64,000 nt of DNA. Origin: Dipteris shenzhenensis. Its lineage: Eukaryota; Polypodiophyta; Polypodiopsida; Gleicheniales. Both the position numbers and the translations under genes were made by a program. The notes below the pieces were generated by a model, which was given only the letters and a program-made list of their open reading frames with translations, was not told the origin of the DNA and made no database searches. The first letter of the stretch is position 1, and the number at the start of each line of letters is the position of its first letter. The stretch lies in assembly GCA_047967505.1 (NCBI GenBank), contig CM106539.1; one strand, given 5' to 3'. Of the stretch, positions 29,907-42,078 are shown piece by piece.

Positions 29907-32900
29907 CTATCCAATGCCCATCAATACACGACAATACTCAAACCGCTGACTAGGAAGACTCTTCGTCAGCATATCTGTAGGGTTATCATCTATATGAACC
30001 TTGACAAGCTCTATGCGCTTGTCCTCAAGTACCTCCCTGATGAAATGGTACCTGACCTCAATGTGTTTGGTCTTTGCATGAAAGATCGGATTCCGTGCTA
30101 GCTGAATAGCACTCATGGAATCACTATGCAATGTCGGTACACCTGTATGAATCCCCAAATCTCCCACTAGCTGATCAAGCCATATAGCCTCCTTGCAACC
30201 CTTTGTGGCTACAACTTACTTAGCCTCTATGGTAGACAAAGCAACACACTTTTGTGCACGAGACATTTACGACACTGCACCACCTGCAAAGGTGAACACA
30301 TAACCAGAAGTGGATCTCCTACTATCCACATGCCCTGCATAGTCTGAGTCTGTGTACCCAAGTACATGCATGTCTCCTCTACCAAAGCAGATGCACATCT
30401 CCTTGGTACCCTTCATGTACCTCATGATGCACTTAACTGCCTCCCAATGCCTCTTTCTTGGATTAGCCATATACCTGCTAACAACTCCCACTGCAAATGC
30501 AATGTCTGGTCTAGTAGCTATCATAGCATACATAAGATTCCCAACTGCTGATGCATAAGGAACCTTGGCCATCATGGCCCTCTCCTCATCTGATTTGGGA
30601 CTATCTGTGTGACTCAGTTTCGCATATGGAGGCAATGGAGTACTCATTGCCTTTCCCCCCCCCATATTGAAACGCTATAATACTTTTGTAACATACTCTT
30701 TTTGTGAAAGCCAAAGGAGTTTCCTACTCCGATCATGCGTGATGCACATACCAAGAATATGACCTGCAAATCCCAAATCCTTCATATCAAAGGCCTCATG
30801 TGCAACTTGGCCTTTAATGCATCTAGCTCATAAGTATTCTTGCTAGCCAATAGCATATCATCCACATATAGTGCCAAGATTATCAGGCTATTATCCTTAG
30901 CCCTTTTAGTGTAGAGGCACTGATCAATTTCACTCCTTCTAAAACCCTGGGACCAAATGAAAGCATCAAACTTCTGATACCATTCTCTAGGCGCTTGCTT
31001 AAGACCATAGAGACTCTTCTTCAGCTTGCAAACTAAATGTTCTTTGCCCTTTTCTTCAAAGCCTTCTGGCTGCACCATGTAAATTTCCTCATGCAAATCC
31101 CCATGCAAGAAAGCTGTCTTGACATCCATCTGCATAAGCTCCATATCCTCTACTGCCACTAGTCCAAGCATGCATCTAAGTGTGGTCATCTTCACAACGG
31201 GAGAGAATATCTCATCAAAGTCCACACCCTTCTCTTGCTTGAACCCTTTAGCAACCAAACGGGTCTTATACCTAGGCACATCATCACCTGTGACCTTCAT
31301 TTTGTAGACCCATTTACATGGCAATGCTTTCTTTCCATGTGGCAACGAAACCAAGTCCCAAGTCTTATTCTTCATAAGTGAACTCATCTCTGATTGCATG
31401 GCATACTCCCACTTGCGTTGATCCTCGCGCATCATAGCCTCTTTGTAGCAAGAAGGCTCCCCACAATCAGTAAGCATCACATAGTCTAGCCCTGGAACAA
31501 ACTTATCAGGCGGTCTAGACACTCTAGAAGATCTTCTCAAGGGCATTTCAGTGTGCTGTCCCACCTGCATATCAGTCACATTTGGCTCATCATTTCCACC
31601 AATAGATGATCCATCATCTACCCTTGATTGTATACCTGTGGGAGTACTTGGTGAAACCATTTCTTGCACATTTGGTGCATGGACAGCTGGCTGTCTATCA
31701 ACATATGGAGGTGGATTCACATCCTGGAAAGTGATTCTCCTCATTTCCACATCCCTCATGGGTGCCTTATGCATCTTCTTCTCATTGAAGACCACATCAC
31801 GGCTACGTATGATCTTCTTTGCTTCTGGATCCCAGAGACGATAGCCCATCTCTCCACTTTCACCATAACCCAGAAAGATGCATTTCCTAGACTTAGGATC
31901 TAGCTTCTTTCGAAGCTCTTTTGGCATATGTGCATATGCCTCACATCCAAATATATGCAAATGAGTGTAAGAGGGCTTCTTGCCACTCTATGCCTCTTCA
32001 GGAATACCACCATCCAAACTCTTACTAGGTGATCTATTGATCACATGCACTGCAGTCTTCATTGCCTCAGCCCAAAAACCACCAGAAAGACTTGCATTGG
32101 AAAGCATGCATTGCAACCTTTCTTGAATGGTACGGCTCATCTTTTCTACAACTGGATTTTGCTCTGGAGTACGAGGGGATGTGAGCTCGCTCTTAATCCC
32201 ATGTGTATCACAGAAATGCTGAAAGTCATGAGAGAGATACTCCCCACCATTGTCAGTCCGTAGGCATTTAAGCATTCTACCTGACTGATTCTCAACCAAG
32301 GCCAGCCATTTCTAAAATACCTGGAACACATCACTCTTCCGAGCTATAGCATAAGCCCACACTTTCCTAGTTGCATCATCAATGAATGTCACATAGTATT
32401 CAGCCCCGCCTAATGACCGTGTAGGCATGGGACCACATACATCTGAATGCACCAAATCAAGCTTTTCAAACTCTTTCTTTCCACTTCTTTTATGGGCTGA
32501 TTTAGTCTGCTTCCCATAGAGACAGTGCTCACAAAATTCAAAATCAGAGAAACTCAAATGCGGTACATAACCCAAACAACATAAGAGTTTCATTCCATTC
32601 TGGCTCATGTGCCCCAACCTGCAATGCCACAAAGAAGTGCTTGGCTGCTCGGTTATTGCAACAACATGATCAAATACCCCTGATGCATGTAAGGGATACA
32701 AATTCCCACACTTGGCACCCCTGGCCAAAAGCATAGAGTCCTTAGCAAAAATCTCAAAGGCATTTGGATGTGATGCTAGAAGGACAATTCTTGTTGATGA
32801 CTCCCCATACAAGGCTTGCATTAGCCCTCCATCAAATTGCATATTTCCTTCAACGTTTGATGTACAAGACAAGGATGATAATATTCTACTGAGAGAGTTG

Positions 32901-34013
32901 ATGCCGTACTTACTACAACTCGATGAGACTAGAGATGTGCGCAGCATGATTGAGACAAATCGGTATGGACAATTACCTGTGATGGAGGGGCATAAGGATT
33001 TCAACCTTGTCCAGAAAGTAATTGATGAATGGAGGGAGGAAAATCACAACTTGTCTTTCCACTGTCATAAGTGGAGAACCATTCCCTATGGGGAGTAACA
33101 TGGAATGAAACACTAGAATCCAAAATCCAATCCTGGGAATATGCATCATCTGAAGTGGTAAGCAACTCTGTAGATAAACTAGACATGAAGAGAACGTCAT
33201 TGTCACTATCATGTGTGACTGCATTGATCTCCTCGATCTTCACTTTTCCTTTGTCCTCCCTTAGACTCTCTTCCTTTTGATTTGCACCCCAATTTGCATT
33301 CTTTTTCTTATCCTTTTGCTCTCTTTTTAGCTTGTAGCAATCCTTTTTCATATGGCCCTTCTTGCCACAGTGGTAACACTCAATGTTCCGTGCCCTGGAT
33401 TTGCTATGAGACTTCCCTCTTTCTTGGGACTTCCCCTTGAGCTGTGATCTGCCCCTTTGCACATTTAAGGCTGCATCTTGCTTGTTGCCATCCATAGACT
33501 TCCGTCTAATCTCCTCAGCCAACAAGCTACCCACAACATCATCAAATTTCAGTACTCCACCAGGTGCAGAGTTACTGATAGCTGTACGGAAGGTATCCCA
33601 TGAGGATGGCAATGAATATTGAATTCATTCAAGTGAGAAGCAATGCAGACCCCTTCCTTCATCTGTAGCTCAAACAAGCTCTTCATGAGGTAAACTTTAT
33701 TAGAGGCAGTTTCCTTCTCATAAGTGGCACACAGTTTCTTCCACAAATCTTCCACAGTCTGCTCTGCTCATTTACTACTGTGAGATAAACTGACTTTGCA
33801 AGATGAAGTCTAATAGTAGACTTTGCTAATGCATCCAACTCATTCCAATCATCCTCAGACATATTTACAGGCTTAGCTTTAATCCCTGCCAAGGGTTTAA
33901 TCTGCTTCTTTTGAATAAGCACATCTTATTTTTTCTTTCCACAAAGAAAAGTTTGTCCCATCAAACTTTTTAATGCTAAAAAACTCCTTTTCAGACATGG
34001 AAGAGGATGCCAT
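29907..34013 (-). pseudogene. copia gag-pol polyprotein, disrupted
   Basis: It starts ATG at 34013 (MASSSMSEKEFFSIKKFDG). Gag runs to about 33090 with frameshifts near 33910 and 33600 and a zinc knuckle CYHCGKKGHMKKDC. The protease begins DWILDSSVSFHVTP, with Asp kept but DSG changed to DSS, and is cut short. Pre-integrase reads LWHCRLGHMSQNG; the integrase has HSDVCGPM, LRTDNGGEYLS and PEQNPVVE, consistent with D-D-E. RT (31960-30782) has VKTAFLHGDL and the catalytic YVDD. RNase H has YTDSDYAG and ends LTKSLP. In-frame stops lie after VFQVF, after PEEA, at TKVL*RF, at AVS*MSR and at EAK*VV. No functional protein is possible. Confidence 0.92.
32766..33050 (+). pseudogene. captured NIF/FCP1-like HAD phosphatase fragment inside copia
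   Basis: On the plus strand, antisense to the copia polyprotein, an uninterrupted frame reads FGCDARRTILVDDSPYKACI, then SPPSNCIFPSTFD, a Lys/Asp-rich turn, LLRELMPYLLQLDETRDVRSM and NRYGQLP. ILVDDSPxKA ... PPxNxIFPxxF ... L ... YLxxLxxxxDVR matches the C-terminal half of the NIF/FCP1 (CTD small phosphatase-like) HAD domain; VDDSP is the acidic motif near the end of the active site. The catalytic DxDxT N-terminal motif is absent, so it cannot be an active enzyme. It replaces the copia protease end and pre-integrase start. Assignment is by motif memory. Confidence 0.66.
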
Positions 34014-35359
34014 GATGCAAATAAAACAAAATCCCAAATGCTAGTGCCTGCAAGAGAGAATCACACCAAATACCAGGTGCACCCAAATGTGTATGCCACA
34101 ATAGAGTGAAATATCACCAAAACTCAAAGCTCAAAGCATCAAAAGATGCATCTGACTCATGTGCATATACTATCCATATGAGCAAATCTAGCCCAAAAGA
34201 AAATGCCAATAAGTGCCAAATGACTCAAGCATAAACACCATCCACTGGCATATGCATCAATAATATCTCATCTAAGAGAGCATAGCACTATCAATGCATC
34301 ACCTGCAATGTGTCAAAGCTGTCCCTCAGCATAAAATAGCATCCATGTGCAAAGCGTCCATAAAAAATAGCATCCCACAAGGCAATTTGGGCCTATCAGC
34401 GCATCCAATAAGGACTGCAATGCATCCAAATGGCCTATAAATCATCCACTACAACCCAATGCATACCACAAATGAGCGCACACTGCTCAAACTGCAACCA
34501 AAGTGATCTGCATAAGGTATGCTCAAGAAATCATAGTCCCATGGTAATGACCGCTACTGAAAATAGAACGTGAGATGCCTCAAAACATGGGTGCCATTGC
34601 ATAATCGGACTCAACAAGAAAATCTACAAATATCTCTCTTCTGCCAGAACTCCAAAATCCCAACTGATGAGTGAGAAATGGGAGTCAACACTTATCCACT
34701 GCCATGTGGCATAAATCTAAGGTCTCAAGACCTTAGAATGAAAAATGCATAATAGAGAGACAAAATCGAATACACAGAGATCTATAACTCTGAAAATCCT
34801 CCACCGAATCGCGCAAGAACTGACAGGTAGGGGTTTTTGGGCGTCCGAAACGCAATGGGACAGACAGTTTTGGAAACCGTGGTCTCAATCACTGGGTCCA
34901 ACACACGGACTGAAAAACGTTTTTGGAAATAGAGCTGTTCGTAAACTCCACTGGAGTGCGAATGATGAGCAACATGGAAGTTTTAGGACCTCTTGAGTCC
35001 ACCGGAACTGACGGATCTGCAAATGGTTGCTCCAAACTTGAGTTCCAACACCCGGGCAAAAAACGCAGAAACTGTGAACACTAAAAGCAAGAAATAGTTG
35101 CCTCTACAAGTCAATATGGAGTCTCTGTCATCGAACGGAACAGGGAAAAGCTCAAAAAATGACTTTTTCTTTGAAAACACTTAACAAGCTCTCAAAACCA
35201 CTTCGCAAAACCAAAGTAACTTTTCCAAAGGTTCCTCCAAGTCTCTGCACACTCGGATGCAAGTAAAGTCACCCACAAAGCTTCCCACAGAGCTTCTCCT
35301 TCCTCCGATAGAGCTGCTGAGCTTCTAAGCATTCATGCACACTCAGCTAGATCACCCGG
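34014..35359 (-). other. long 5' leader of the copia element
   Basis: About 1.35 kb separates the primer-binding site from the gag ATG. No open frame or known domain is seen. It may hold packaging signals or inserted sequence. Confidence 0.5.
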
Positions 35360-35371
35360 GCTTTGATACCA
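35360..35371 (-). other. copia primer-binding site (initiator tRNA-Met type)
   Basis: TGGTATCAAAGC on the minus strand, one base from the usual plant TGGTATCAGAGC, two bases after the LTR end CTCTCA. Confidence 0.8.
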
Positions 35372-35373
35372 GT

Positions 35374-35422
35374 TGAGAGTGCTCTCAACGGAAGCAAGAA
35401 CAGAAGAAGGAGAGAGAGAGAC

Positions 35423-35455
<33 letters not shown>

Positions 35456-35482
35456 CAGAGAGCCACAAGTTTTAGTGGAAAG
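35374..35482 (-). mobile_element. copia 5' LTR, truncated
   Basis: It matches the 3' LTR from its CTCTCA end through the (GA)n tract (here interrupted by CAGAGA words) to GAGCCACAAGTTTT, then similarity stops. About 70 bp of the LTR start are missing. Confidence 0.7.
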
Positions 35483-37249
35483 GTCGTGAGAGCACTAGCT
35501 AATGATGAAACGTGGTGGGAGTGCTACATCATTTTTGGTAGGTGAGAATTATAAGTATAGAGGCTATGAATAGGAGGTAGACATGTTGTGAATTAATTAT
35601 AGATTCACTTTAAAGTTCGAGTGAGGGGATGATGGTGGATAGAAGGTGTGTACTTTAGGGGTAAGTTACACTAGTTCTTCCACGAAAAAAGAGCCTCCCA
35701 TGTGAAAGGAGGTGGCATCACAATATTGGTCACATAAGTGGAGGGTCTATATTAGTTTGATGGTCATGAATGATATCTCTTTTGTATCCTAGAGGTTAAA
35801 TGTACCTTAAATGCAGTGCCTCCCACTTTTAAAGGTAGTCTGAATCAACACTTTGTCCCCCATCCTTCTACAAGCATTGGACAATGAATAGCCAAGTGCT
35901 ACGTCATTTTCCTTTCACTCCTTGATTCTCTAGGTTGTGTGATGTCTTTGTAGGCTCTATATTCGTCTTTCACATAGTTGGGAGATGTAGAGTATTTTGA
36001 TTCTTGGATTGATGAGCTCTCCTTTTTAGCTTGATGTAGATTCTTGGTTTGATGAGCTCTCCATTTTAGCTTGGTGCTCTTCTTGAAATGCTACAACTTT
36101 ATAGATAGAGATGTTGATCACTTGGTGGTCATGCAGCTCATTAGATTTGGAAAGTGGGAAGCCATCCGTGAGCCTAGACTTAGCTTTTAATTCCATGACT
36201 TCTTTTAAGTTGTAGTAGTATTGCCGTTTTTTATAGTTTGTAGATATTTGTAGTATATGAATCCCTCATAGTTCTTGGTGAGTGATACTAGGTTTCCTTA
36301 TTAGCTTTGGTTGTTGTAGAAGAGTGGCAAGTTAGTATGCTCAAGTTATTTAGGTTAGATGTTTTTTTTAAGTGTGGTTAGGACCCTTTAAAAGCATTGA
36401 TTTTGTTGTTTCTTCTATTCCCTAGCTCGCTTCTTCATTTGTTATGTGTGTAGATATTGGCTGAACATATCCCTTCTCAAGTTAAGTTTTTGATACAAGA
36501 GTGCCATTAGCAGTAGAATTTTGCTTCTTTAAAGTTCTATCATTTGGGCTCATTTTGAAAGGCACAAACACGCATTCACGCAAGCGTGGCACACACACAC
36601 ACACATGGCCCATCACACCTTGGGAATTGGTTTTCGCTGCCTAGCTCATTCATATTGTGGATTGGTAGCTATATTTGGTTTAGTTGTGTGTATTGGTTGA
36701 GTGTTTGTATGGTGGGATCCATCAAATGGAGCATGCGGACTAGTCTTTGCTTGTCAAATAGATTAATCTAGATTTCAAGTTGTCGTAGCCCTTATATCTC
36801 CTCTTATTTGCTGACTTTCATAGCTACTTGGTTCGTTATTGTTAGGGTTTTTGTTAGATGACAGCGTCATATTTAAGTGGTTTAATGTTAAAATGTTTAG
36901 GTTTTGGATTCACCTATGACTACTTCTTCCTATATAAAATTCAAGAAACACACTTTGGAGTTATAAAGGAGTGAAAGCATGCTAAAGTGTCCAAAATAGT
37001 AATTTCGTGGACATGTATAAATGCACAATAGCACATAGTCTATGTGAGTTTTTTAAGGATCAAAAACACATTCAAGGACTTCAAGATTTCAAAGTTACAT
37101 GCTATCACTAAGTGAGGAAGTCCACAAACATCAATTTCTCATTCTGTCTCTCTATCTAGCATGATTTACTGCAATAGGTCCCACGCACTATGTGGATGCA
37201 CGTTCTTTCCTTGTTGCCCTCTCTTTGTCTTTGTCTTTGTCTTTATCTA
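35483..37249. other. no recognisable feature
   Basis: A/T-rich sequence with short frames only. A small imperfect duplication (GATTCTTGG-TTGATGAGCTCTCC) lies near 35998-36065. Confidence 0.4.
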
Positions 37250-37490
37250 GCTTGCTAAGCACAATCTATCTTTTCATAGCGCACACATAATGTTGTATAG
37301 CGCACAAATTTTTCTAAATAGCCTACAATGTGCTATATATACAACCTATAGTGTGCTATGTAGCACATACCATGTTCTAAATAGTGTACACTTTAATTTA
37401 TACCGTCTACATTGTGCTACATGGCACATTGTTTTCTAAACAATATTCAATTTGATTTATGGACTTATAGTATGCTATATAGCACATACA
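37250..37490. repeat. degenerate repeat with palindromic TGCTATRTAGCACA motif
   Basis: TGCTATGTAGCACA, TGCTACATGGCACA and TGCTATATAGCACA are self-complementary or nearly so and recur about every 60 bp between 37330 and 37490, with related words (GTTGTATAGCGCAC, GTGCTATATATAC). Two further related words lie at 37965-38020. Confidence 0.6.
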
Positions 37491-38141
37491 TATGGCCATC
37501 AATAAGAAATAGCTCCTTTTAGTCCACTATATGGAGTCGAACCCAAAACCTTATCCTTATTATTGTTCTCTCTTACCACTAAAGTGTAGTTACGAACCTA
37601 AGGCGATTTCATGTTAACTTAGATATATATTCCAATTATGATTCAAATGCTTAAATATTTGTGTAGAGATGTCATATTAAAGTGATATAAAATAGAAACA
37701 TGATGAGAATTCATTGTCTTTCTGTATCTGCATTCAATTTATGCTTTAGAAAAAAGTGTAAGGGTCATTTGTGGATTCCAAGGGCTATAAGTATGCATGG
37801 GGGAAAATAAAATATGCATGGGTATTTTTAGAGGGTGTCAAGGGTCCATAGAGTACAATGTATATCTTAGACGTCATGAATATAGAATTACAATGTAGTG
37901 CATTGCAATACGACAAAATAATCCATAACAAATGTATATGGCAACATTGTTAGGAAGATCATGCGCTATGTGTGCCATATAGTTATTTTGACCTTGTGCT
38001 CTGTGTGCTATATAGCTGTTTTATATTCTAATATTCTCATATTCATTTGTTCATGTAAATAGATTTCTTTATAAGGCTCGAAGTTGCAAATCCAAAGTGT
38101 TTGTAGTAGACAATGATCCTTCAAGAAGCTAAGTCCTTTCT

Positions 38142-38486
38142 TTGTATGTAAGCTTAAGGATTGAAACACATGTTGCTACATACATAAAAATGATATCCTT
38201 GGAGGATGCTCTTAACCATATTCACATGGCAGCAGTTGGCTTACTTGGAGCATCATGTTCTTGTCTTTGTAGAGTATGCTTTTCATTAATAGGAATAGGA
38301 AAATGTGTAGCACATGAGCATGCTAACACAATTGTGGGAATCATGTCTTTGTGTCACAAAGTCTCAACATTCCATGATTGTAGATGCCTCATGGGAGATT
38401 GTGAGCAATGTGGTATACAAAAACTTGTAGTTTGCCTATTCATTGAAGCCTCGTTACTTCTTGTTTCATTGAAGCATCTTCATTGA
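38142..38486 (+). other. 114-codon frame with Cys-rich tail, possibly related to the DUF7869 element
   Basis: The frame ends with FHDCRCLMGDCEQCGIQKLVVC. A C-x-x-GxCxxCG-x-x-x-L-x-x-C motif precedes DUF7869 in some repetitive plant and animal proteins as I recall them, so this may be a second relic of the element type seen at 25504-26278, in the other orientation. It could equally be chance. No further domain follows. Confidence 0.3.
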
Positions 38487-38821
38487 CCACAATTCAATAA
38501 CGATGAATATAGCTTGGCAGATACTTGATCGAGAATCTTCATCGCACCTTACACTTTTACCTCCCCCTCTTGATGTGGCTCCAAAATGAGACCCAAGGAA
38601 GAGAAGGGTTTTGTTTTTGTTTTTTTGCACTCAAAATATTCCCATGTCCAATGCAAGATGCATTTATCATGAAATCGATTTCTACAATTAGGATTGCTAC
38701 TGATTTTGAATTTGTCTCCCCATATTTGTTGCATTCTTGATTGGTATTTTCGTGAAAATTGAATGTCGACCTAGATTGATTGAGACTTAAATTGATTCAA
38801 AACGTAAATTCAAATAGAAAT

Positions 38822-38898
38822 ATCTATATAGAGAGAAGTATAGATACATAGATATAGATCTACATACATACATACACACGTACATACGTAAGTGATGC

Positions 38899-38931
<33 letters not shown>

Positions 38932-38985
38932 TAGATATAGATATAGATATAGATAGATAGATAGATATAGATATAGATATAGGCT
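38822..38985. repeat. (TAGATA)n, (TACA)n, (TA)n and (GA)n microsatellites
   Basis: Mixed short tandem repeats, mainly AGATAT/AGAT and ATAC words, with (TA)9 and (GA)7 near 38898-38930. Confidence 0.9.
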
Positions 38986-39308
38986 CAAGCCCGAGGACGA
39001 CGTGGGTCGTTTGTTCCTTAACTCACCTCCCCAGTCCCAATTTGAGAATTTATCTCCAATCCGCAAGCTCGACTTGTTGGAAACTCCTGTGAAGGACAAA
39101 CCAGCATTCGCACCACACACAGAGGTGTCAAGCATGCAAGCTGGTAATGCCCTGCTCGTACTTCAACATTATGTTGACCAACAACAGAGAACAAGCTACA
39201 CTGTAGTAGCAAGTTGAACAGCTCCAGAAAGAAAAGGAGGCAACACAGGAGTTCATGATCAAGCATTCTGACTTGTAGCAACAACTTGCCAGTGCACAGG
39301 CCAAAATT
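38986..39308 (+). pseudogene. coiled-coil protein fragment, unidentified
   Basis: The plus frame reads LDLLETPVKDKPAFAPHTEV, then (after a shift) QVEQLQKEKEATQEFMIKHS and QQLASAQAKI, heptad-like with Leu/Ile/Val spacing. One stop and one frameshift are present. It may be a LINE ORF1 coiled coil or a captured host exon. It is flanked on both sides by the same AGATAT microsatellite. Confidence 0.35.
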
Positions 39309-39475
39309 ACAGATATAGATATAGATATAGATATAGATAGATACATAGATAGATAGATCTGCATCTATCTATCTAAATATAGATAGACATAGCTATAGAA
39401 GAAATGTAGATACATACATACATATACATATACATATACATACATACATACATGTGTGTATGTATGCATGCATGT
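39309..39475. repeat. (AGATAT)n and (TACA)n microsatellite
   Basis: AGATATAGATATAG words followed by TACATACATA and ATGTATG words. Confidence 0.9.
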
Positions 39476-39989
39476 CGAATAGAGCAACAACAATCAAGCA
39501 CAAACTGTTCCAAATCTATCAACAATTTTGCAGAGGGGACTTAATCATCTCCAACTATTGGGTGCTTGATTGTTGGTACTAAAAAATACACACACACACA
39601 CACACGAAGATTGAATGAAACGAAGAAGGTGAGGCATTTCACATTCTCAAATAAATGCCCCCATCTTGCGACAATGTGATCTTCCACATATATGTAGATG
39701 CACATGTGGATTTTTCAATGTCCTGTGCAAGCAAGATGTTGTCAACACTATAAAGAAACGACACGACGATAGAGAGAGAAGCTTTGGGGATGATGTCCAA
39801 CACTATCTCTTGAGTTGTTTTTTCATCCTATTCATAGATCATTAGGCCCTATTATACCTCATCAACAAAACCATAATAAAGCTAAGGTTGATACTATGAA
39901 TCTTGTTGCTACAAGATTTATAATCCAAGATAATGGGTGAAAACTCATGTTTCACTTTGCTATAACCCTTCGGCTGTAGTGGAGGGTAT
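39476..39989. other. no recognisable feature
   Basis: (CA)n at 39586-39604 only. No coding signal. Confidence 0.4.
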
Positions 39990-40039
39990 CCCTTTGTTCT
40001 GACTTCCTTTTCATGCAGCAACGGGCTAATTGCTTTTTT

Positions 40040-42030
40040 TTAAAGATCAACCTTGACAGTGACCCTTGGTTTGGCAAGAGGGGTTCAAATGGTAGCACCT
40101 TCGACTTCCAGTACTGTTAAGGTTTTGCTCTCCAGAGGATAAGCAACAGGTTAGGGCCCTGGTAGGCCTGATTGTTGGGCTCACCCCCTCAAGGCAACAG
40201 ATTCGCGATTGGCTTCAGGCGAGTTTAGCCCTAGGGGATGACCACATCCAAGAGGTCACCATCTATGGGAGAGGGGTCTTCCTTCTCCAACTGAGTCCAG
40301 AGACCACCTTGTCACTTGTGGAGCAGAGCCCTATCTTTCTTGGTCCTCATCTGGTCTTCCTCTTCCCTTGGTACCATGGCTTCACACTAGCGGACATGGA
40401 CACGACTCACCACGTACCTCGCTTCCCGGTGACCTCCGCTTCCCAGGGCTCCCGAAGGAGTATAGATCCATTCTCCAGTCTATCGAAGGATGTTTTGGTA
40501 TGGTGCTGGAGTCTCCTCCTCCCTCGGCAGCCACAGTGGTTGCAGATGATGGGGTCCCCAAGCTCAGAGTGATTGTGGACACCCCCGAGACGCTTCGTGA
40601 GGAGAACCGTCTGGAGACCTTGGATGGAGGCGAATATGTCAGAGAGTTGTCATCTCTGGGCTTCCAGGCCAGTGCCTCCGATGCAGACAAATGGGGCACT
40701 TAGGTCAAGACTACATGAGAGGCCAGGGTAGGAGCAGAGGGCTCCCCCTCAGCCCAAGCAGGGGCAGAGGGCTCCCCAGCATTGGGCCAAGCAGTCAGAT
40801 CGTTAGCAGCACTCGCAAACACCTTGGGTTGAGCCCTCTCAAGGGACTTGGACCAAGGTTGAACACAAGAAGCCCAACAAGGCAGCCCTCAAGCGTTGCA
40901 GGTATCGTGCTAGGGTCAGAGAGCGCGAGAGAGTGATCAGCGATCCCCCAGCCTCAAGAGAAGCTGGTAGAGGTTGCTCCTATGGAGTAGGAGGAGGAGA
41001 CCTTCGATCTCCTGACTAAGCCGCAGGCGCTAATAAAGCAGAGCGCCCAAGCCCCTTTGCAGCATGAGCCTGGAGCCATCGCTGAGCAGGTCTTGATGGA
41101 CCCTCCATCGAGGCTACCCCCTCCCTCTTGATCCCCCCTGTCTCCAACCCCCCCCCAAGTCCCCCCGCCCCCTCCCCCTGAACCTGCAGTCACTCGTACC
41201 ACCCCCCCCCCCCCCATTCTTCTTGCCTGCCTCCCCTCCTTGCCTCTAGGACTGCAGCCCCTCCGCCCCCTTTGTTACCCATCCCCCTTCTCTGCAAACT
41301 CGTGCCTTTAGGAAAGGGGGTGCCAGAGTCCTCTCTATTGCAGTTCGAGTCCCTCTTCCTAGGCGCAACCTAGTCTGGTGCATCCCCCATGCAACAGAGC
41401 TCAGGCGGTCCATTTTCGTAGCTTCTAGGTCCCAAGCCTCATCTAGGACAGCCTCTACCTAGAGAAGAGAGTTCTGGTGGCTAGGACTGTGGAACTATCT
41501 TGAGATTCCTGACAGATACCCGATGGCTCTAGAGGTGTCTATCCTGATTTTGCAGCCCCGAGGAGGCTCTATAGGAGTGTTTGGCTCACGATCGCGTACT
41601 TTCTGGGGGTTTCTCTTCACGGCATCTGGAGAGGATCAATGGACTCCCACACTGTTCAACTTATGATGCAGCTGTAGATGTTTGACATGATGGAGGAGTG
41701 GCTTGGCCCCCAACAGAGGGAGATGTGAGTCACCCATAGTCACACCGCCACTTTTCAGTCACACTGCCACTTTTCAGCTTGGCTTCTCAGCTGACCGCCG
41801 TCGAGAACTGGGTGTTGTAGTCTGTGTGCTTCGCCTAGGACCCAATGTTCGGCTAAAGCAAGCCATGACTCTACAGCTTTGTGCATACAAATTAGGGGTT
41901 GGTTCCTCATTTATGAGGCAGTGGGCCACCAAGGTAGGCATCGAGCCATTATGCCCTTGGTGCGGCGCTATACTGACACATATTACTCCCCATCTAAACC
42001 CACAGCGAAGCCCCAAAGGTCTCAGGTTTT
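40040..42030 (+). pseudogene. LINE family 1 ORF1, broken
   Basis: Fragments in all three frames. Around 40656 the frame reads PGQCLRCRQMGHLGQDY, a zinc knuckle whose last Cys has become Tyr. Downstream it is Pro/Ser-rich, then LWNYLEIPDRYP ... GGSIGVFG (about 41490-41590) and HTATFQLGF ... WATKVGIEP (41740-41955), both shared with 12264-12870. The protein would bind element RNA, but no intact frame remains. A C-run at 41201-41215 is within it. Confidence 0.65.
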
Positions 42031-42078
42031 AGTATAGGCTCCCACTCGAGCTTTGTTCTCCACTCCCCCCACCTCCCC

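Larger units (their letters stand above)
29673..35482 (-). mobile_element. Ty1/copia retrotransposon, nearly complete but inactive
   Basis: LTRs at 29673-29853 and 35374-35482 share TGAGAGTGCTCTCAACGG, then a GA-rich tract and AGAGCCACAAGTTTT. The minus-strand order is 5' LTR, primer-binding site, leader, gag, (protease), integrase, RT, RNase H, polypurine tract, 3' LTR. The polyprotein has several stops and frameshifts, the protease/pre-integrase junction is replaced by a foreign fragment (32766-33050), and the 5' LTR is truncated. The LTRs differ mainly in the GA tract and a few bases. Confidence 0.9.

Noticed and set aside
32766-33050. Plant mobile domain (PMD) as identity of the insert in copia
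   Set aside because: The end (EGHKDFN ... DEWREENHN) first suggested PMD, but the upstream ILVDDSPYKA and PPSNCIFP motifs fit an NIF/FCP1 HAD phosphatase much better.
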